Positions 61,496 through 64,000 of a stretch of DNA of 64,000 bases are shown here, one piece after another. Position numbers and translations under genes: made by a program. Origin of the DNA: Homalodisca vitripennis. Lineage: Eukaryota; Arthropoda; Insecta; Hemiptera; Cicadellidae. The notes under the pieces are model-generated. The model did no database searches. It had not been told where the DNA came from and worked only from the letters and a program-made list of their open reading frames with translations. Location: assembly GCF_021130785.1 (NCBI RefSeq), contig NW_025777540.1:1-64000 (forward strand), in the 5' to 3' direction. Every line of letters begins with the position of its first letter. Position 1 is the stretch's first letter.

Positions 61496-61759
61496 TTGAA
61501 GTTTGTAAAATAAAAGGCCTTACTCTAAATTTAAAAACTAGCGAAAAATTAAATGTCGAAACATTGAAAGCATTAGTTTCTGAGTAATTCATTTGACTCA
61601 GTGGACATAGAAGAGAACAGAATAAGACGAACCAAGGACAAAGACATTGTTACAGTCAAAGAAACAAAGTCTTTTTAAATTACAGGGCCCAAAAAGAGAC
61701 TCGAAGGACCCTACGATACTGTACCGTTTGGATTTAAGAAACAAAAATTAACACTCTAA
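61496..61759 (+). pseudogene. PolB C-terminal tail, frameshifted
   Basis: After the GGPKTYAY motif, frame-shifted reading gives VCKIKGLTLNLK, then IEENRIRRTKDKDIVTVKET and, beyond a TAA at 61675-61677, GPYDTVPFGFKKQKL with a stop at 61757-61759. These match the normal C-terminal layout of such polymerases (KGITLN-type motif and a basic tail). Two frame breaks and one stop occur within 260 bases. Confidence 0.75.
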
Positions 61760-62194
61760 CATGTTTAAAAAACTACATTTTCACCAATCACAACGTTAAA
61801 ATTTCATTACAAATCCTGAGACATACATAGAGAGAGAGATTAAATGTAATTATAACCCACCACATCCGTTGGTTGTGATCGAACGTTCGTTAAACCGTTT
61901 ACTTCAGATGTGTACTAGTATTGAATTATGTTATGAGAGCTGACAACGAGTAAAAATTTTAAATTATTTTATTATACAGGTATTTCAATTACGTACAAAA
62001 GAACTTTTTAAATACTAGATAATTGTACTGTATTATTACAGCCATTACATATAATTTTTGCACTCCAGACCCTTCTTTGGGTGGTTGGCCGAAAGTGCAA
62101 AATACAAATGTTTTGAGTGTATATCTGCCCCGTCATCTTTACCTTCAAATGTCACGTAAGTGTGAATGTTTGATCACCCTCGCGTCAAGGGAGC
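61760..62194. other. Unique spacer between PolB and the right arm
   Basis: 435 bases with no coding potential that I can support. It contains a CGAACGTTCG palindrome at about 61880-61889. The minus-strand frame at its right edge is the run-out of the antisense N-terminal copy. If the element were a complete Polinton, integrase and capsid genes would be expected in the core, but there is no room for them here. Confidence 0.6.
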
Positions 62195-62810
62195 TTCTGA
62201 AATTTGGACCCCTGCTTTGGTCATCAATTTTTGGGCTCTAAAAGTTTGTCGCTTACCTTTGTCTTCACGTATAGCCTTGAATTGAGGATCTTTTTTGGCA
62301 CAGGCTTTTGCTACCACTATAGCTCGGTGCAAACACAAACTATCACTATTCTTAATAACTACGATACCTTTACGTGCTTTACATTCTTCTTCAAAGTTAT
62401 TATACAAACCTGGTCTTCTGAGGCTACCACTACCTACTGGAATATTGGTGCGGGTGCACTTAACTCTAAATGTGTCCATGGACTTAATCGAATCCGAATT
62501 ACTTTGGATAAGTTTTCCAAATATATCCCAAATGATATCCCCGTAAACTTGATTTGCAGGTCTATAAGCGATATATCCGGAATCTTTAGTCCTGAAATTC
62601 AGAGTATCTACAGTGAAGCCTAGGTAGTCATATTCGGTAGTACCGGCTTTCGCCTTTTCGACAATACTCCCAAAACCCTTTTTAATCCAATCAAGTTCGG
62701 ACACTCCTTTGGGTACTGGGTTTAAACTTGAAAACTGTTTCTGACCCATATGTTCTAAACCTTCTACAGTAGGTTTCACCGGTATGCAAAACTTTTACGG
62801 GATCCATGTT
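62174..62810 (-). pseudogene. Antisense duplicate of the PolB N-terminus in the right arm
   Basis: The minus strand from the ATG at 62810-62808 repeats the first ~204 codons of PolB. An extra A near 62724 puts the first ~30 codons out of frame with the rest. The remaining part stays open to the arm edge at 62195 and then runs seven codons into unrelated sequence before stopping (62174). It lacks zinc, exonuclease and polymerase domains, so no enzyme is possible. It is a by-product of the arm boundary falling inside the gene. With the shared promoter sequence it could still be transcribed inward toward the polymerase. Confidence 0.85.
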
Positions 62811-64000
62811 GCATGTAATTAGCTCTAAAATAATACAGCAAGCAGCTTTGATACAAGCTTTTGGAATGGGTGTTAACTGTTCAACGTCACGTCTAAGAAT
62901 GACAAGGTTACGCGCTTAAATAAGTGTAGGAGGTGCGCATGCGCAGTAAACTTTTTTACAGTACACTGTGGTATGATGTAATAACCGAAATAAATTACAC
63001 AAAACTTGATTATAAATACGACACACAAATAAATGAATGAAATCTATGTTGGATTTGTCACTACGATACAAACACAGTAACACAACGAATTAACTTGTTC
63101 ACTTTCAGAAAAACACAATAACACTGTATTAGATTTAAAGAAGCAATAGTATAAACACTTTAAGAACACACACAGTGTAAGGGAGTTTAATGTCTGTGAT
63201 CGCTAAATAAATTACAAGCACTTAATAAATTTAAAATGTAATAAAACTCCTATAAACTAATTTACTTTTATAAAATTACTATGATAGTAAAAAAAAGCAC
63301 TTAATAAATATAAAAAACACTAACACCGCTGACTCACTCTAAGAAAGCGTTAATATAGCATTTAAAATTCAACCACTCGATAACACTGAGCAGAGCACTC
63401 AACACACGTCCTGCCTCTTTGACGTCTACTGAAAAACTGACGAGAGAGAAGAATGTTGCCGCTATTATAGGGAGCCGACCAATGAGAGCTCTGGGACCAC
63501 TTCAATAGCCTGAGATTCCATTGCAACAGTAATATATTAAAAAATAATATCTGGGTAACTAGGTAGGTAAGCAATGTTTTATTTATTTTGTATTAGTAAT
63601 TAGCGAGGTTTTCTTGTCTTGATAATTTTACACAATGTTGTGCAATGTCAAGGAACAGAGCGACATAGGTCTTACCTCTTTGACGTCCACCTCCAGACTG
63701 GCGAGACAGGGAAATCTCTGCCGACTGTGTAGAACACCGACCAATCAGAGTGCTTGGCGGCTATTTTAGACCAATCAGTGACACGTTTATTCCGACCAAT
63801 GAGGTCTCTTAAAATTGCGGTTGCAGCTGTACCGTTACTCGTCTGGGTTTTTACATGTAACCGCAAACCTCAATCATCGCATCCGGTATGATTAACTAAA
63901 TTCAAAGTATACGAAGCGGTATACGTTTTTGAAAATAGACTATAAATAAGTTAAAGCTCTTTACATCACACTCGGGAGAAAAATTAAAACTTATTACAGA
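62195..64000 (-). repeat. Right inverted arm of the polymerase element (truncated by window end)
   Basis: The reverse complement of the left arm without the LINE insertion. Differences from the left arm: substitutions near 56155, 56161, 56757, 58202 and 58207 (left coordinates), one extra T in the left arm near 56125, and one extra A in the right arm near 62724. That gives about 99.7% identity over 1806 positions. The repeat still matches perfectly at base 64000, so it continues beyond the window. Confidence 0.96.

Larger units (their letters stand above)
58007..61759 (+). pseudogene. Protein-primed-type family B DNA polymerase, broken by frameshifts
   Basis: Domains in order: an N-terminal domain common in arthropod Polinton-type PolB proteins, a Cys/His-rich zinc cluster, a 3'-5' exonuclease (FDLET, AHNGQGFDF, YCISDVEIL), and a polymerase palm. 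The palm has motif A YVDVCSLYP, motif B LMLNSFWGKFGQR and motif C YYDTDS. All catalytic acids are present. Lesions: one-base shifts near 59.15-59.18, 60.84, 61.47 and 61.58 kb, and an in-frame TAA at 61675-61677. The final stop is at 61757-61759. Most lesions lie in or beside homopolymers. It would replicate the linear element DNA. It is either a recent pseudogene or an intact gene with assembly errors. Total length is ~1,250 codons, typical of these enzymes. Confidence 0.88.
55938..64000. mobile_element. Polymerase-encoding long-inverted-repeat element (invertron-like), right end outside the window
   Basis: Two inverted arms (55938-58618 and 62195-64000) flank a 3.6 kb unique core (58619-62194) that encodes most of a family B DNA polymerase. 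The right arm is cut by the window end, so the full arm length is unknown; the left arm may continue left of 55938. Long inverted ends plus a protein-primed-type polymerase is the layout of Polintons/Mavericks, adintovirus-like elements and linear invertrons. No integrase, ATPase, protease or capsid gene is visible in the core, and the 435 bases after the polymerase are non-coding. It could be a deleted Polinton relative or a polymerase-only element. Confidence 0.8.

Noticed and set aside
58007..61759. Bacteriophage or mitochondrial-plasmid origin of the polymerase
   Set aside because: The N-terminal LCLHRAIVVA-type domain and zinc cluster are typical of arthropod Polinton-type polymerases, and insect LINEs have inserted into the element, so it resides in nuclear DNA.
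62204..62623. Plus-strand frames in the right arm (139 and 83 codons) matching minus-strand frames at 58202-58609
   Set aside because: They are antisense shadows of the PolB N-terminal coding sequence carried by both arms.

Overview
This window is AT-rich nuclear DNA from an insect. The evidence is a single-exon insect gustatory receptor (7tm_7 type), several insect non-LTR retrotransposon families, a mariner-like fragment with an insect-type helix-turn-helix protein, a Penelope remnant, and long CA and TA microsatellites. I cannot name the order. There are no prokaryotic operons, rRNA or tRNA genes, or CRISPR arrays. Many gene lesions are one-base shifts in homopolymers, so some apparent pseudogenes may be long-read assembly errors.

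Layout. 0-7.7 kb is mostly non-coding and holds a minus-strand LINE reverse-transcriptase remnant (about 2.1-3.1 kb). 7.8-11.4 kb holds a decayed RNase H-bearing LINE with a mariner-like element (8.95-9.99 kb) between its parts; a paralogous LINE copy lies at 45.5-47.2 kb. At 12.45 kb there is an isolated signal-peptide exon. 17.6-21.9 kb is a nearly full-length LINE whose ORF1 starts with a PHD-like finger. 23.74-24.79 kb is an extraordinary poly-T tract, followed directly by another LINE ending in (CATTT)n at 27.28 kb. 29.9-33.7 kb is a further LINE that abuts a minus-strand Penelope GIY-YIG remnant. 36.0-37.2 kb is the gustatory receptor. 42.07-42.17 kb is a 34-codon membrane-peptide ORF with a strong translation-start context. 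48.6-51.7 kb (minus) is a two-exon gene for a small secreted Gly/Tyr/Pro/Gln-rich protein; its first exon is a paralogue of the 12.45 kb exon.

The most unusual part is 52.9-64.0 kb. A 3.6 kb unique core encoding a protein-primed-type family B DNA polymerase sits between two inverted arms of at least 1.8 kb. The arms are about 99.7% identical and the right one runs off the window. Their inner edge lies inside the polymerase reading frame, so the right arm carries an antisense copy of its first ~200 codons. The left arm was later hit by a 5'-truncated LINE with a TATAAT target duplication; the right arm preserves the empty site. No integrase, capsid, ATPase or protease gene is visible in the core. 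To the left of the sequence that can be shown to be repeated lies about 2.8 kb of strongly C-over-G-skewed DNA with ~310 bp tandem repeats, which may be the outer part of the same inverted repeat. The element resembles a polymerase-only invertron related to Polinton/Maverick or adintovirus-type PolB elements.
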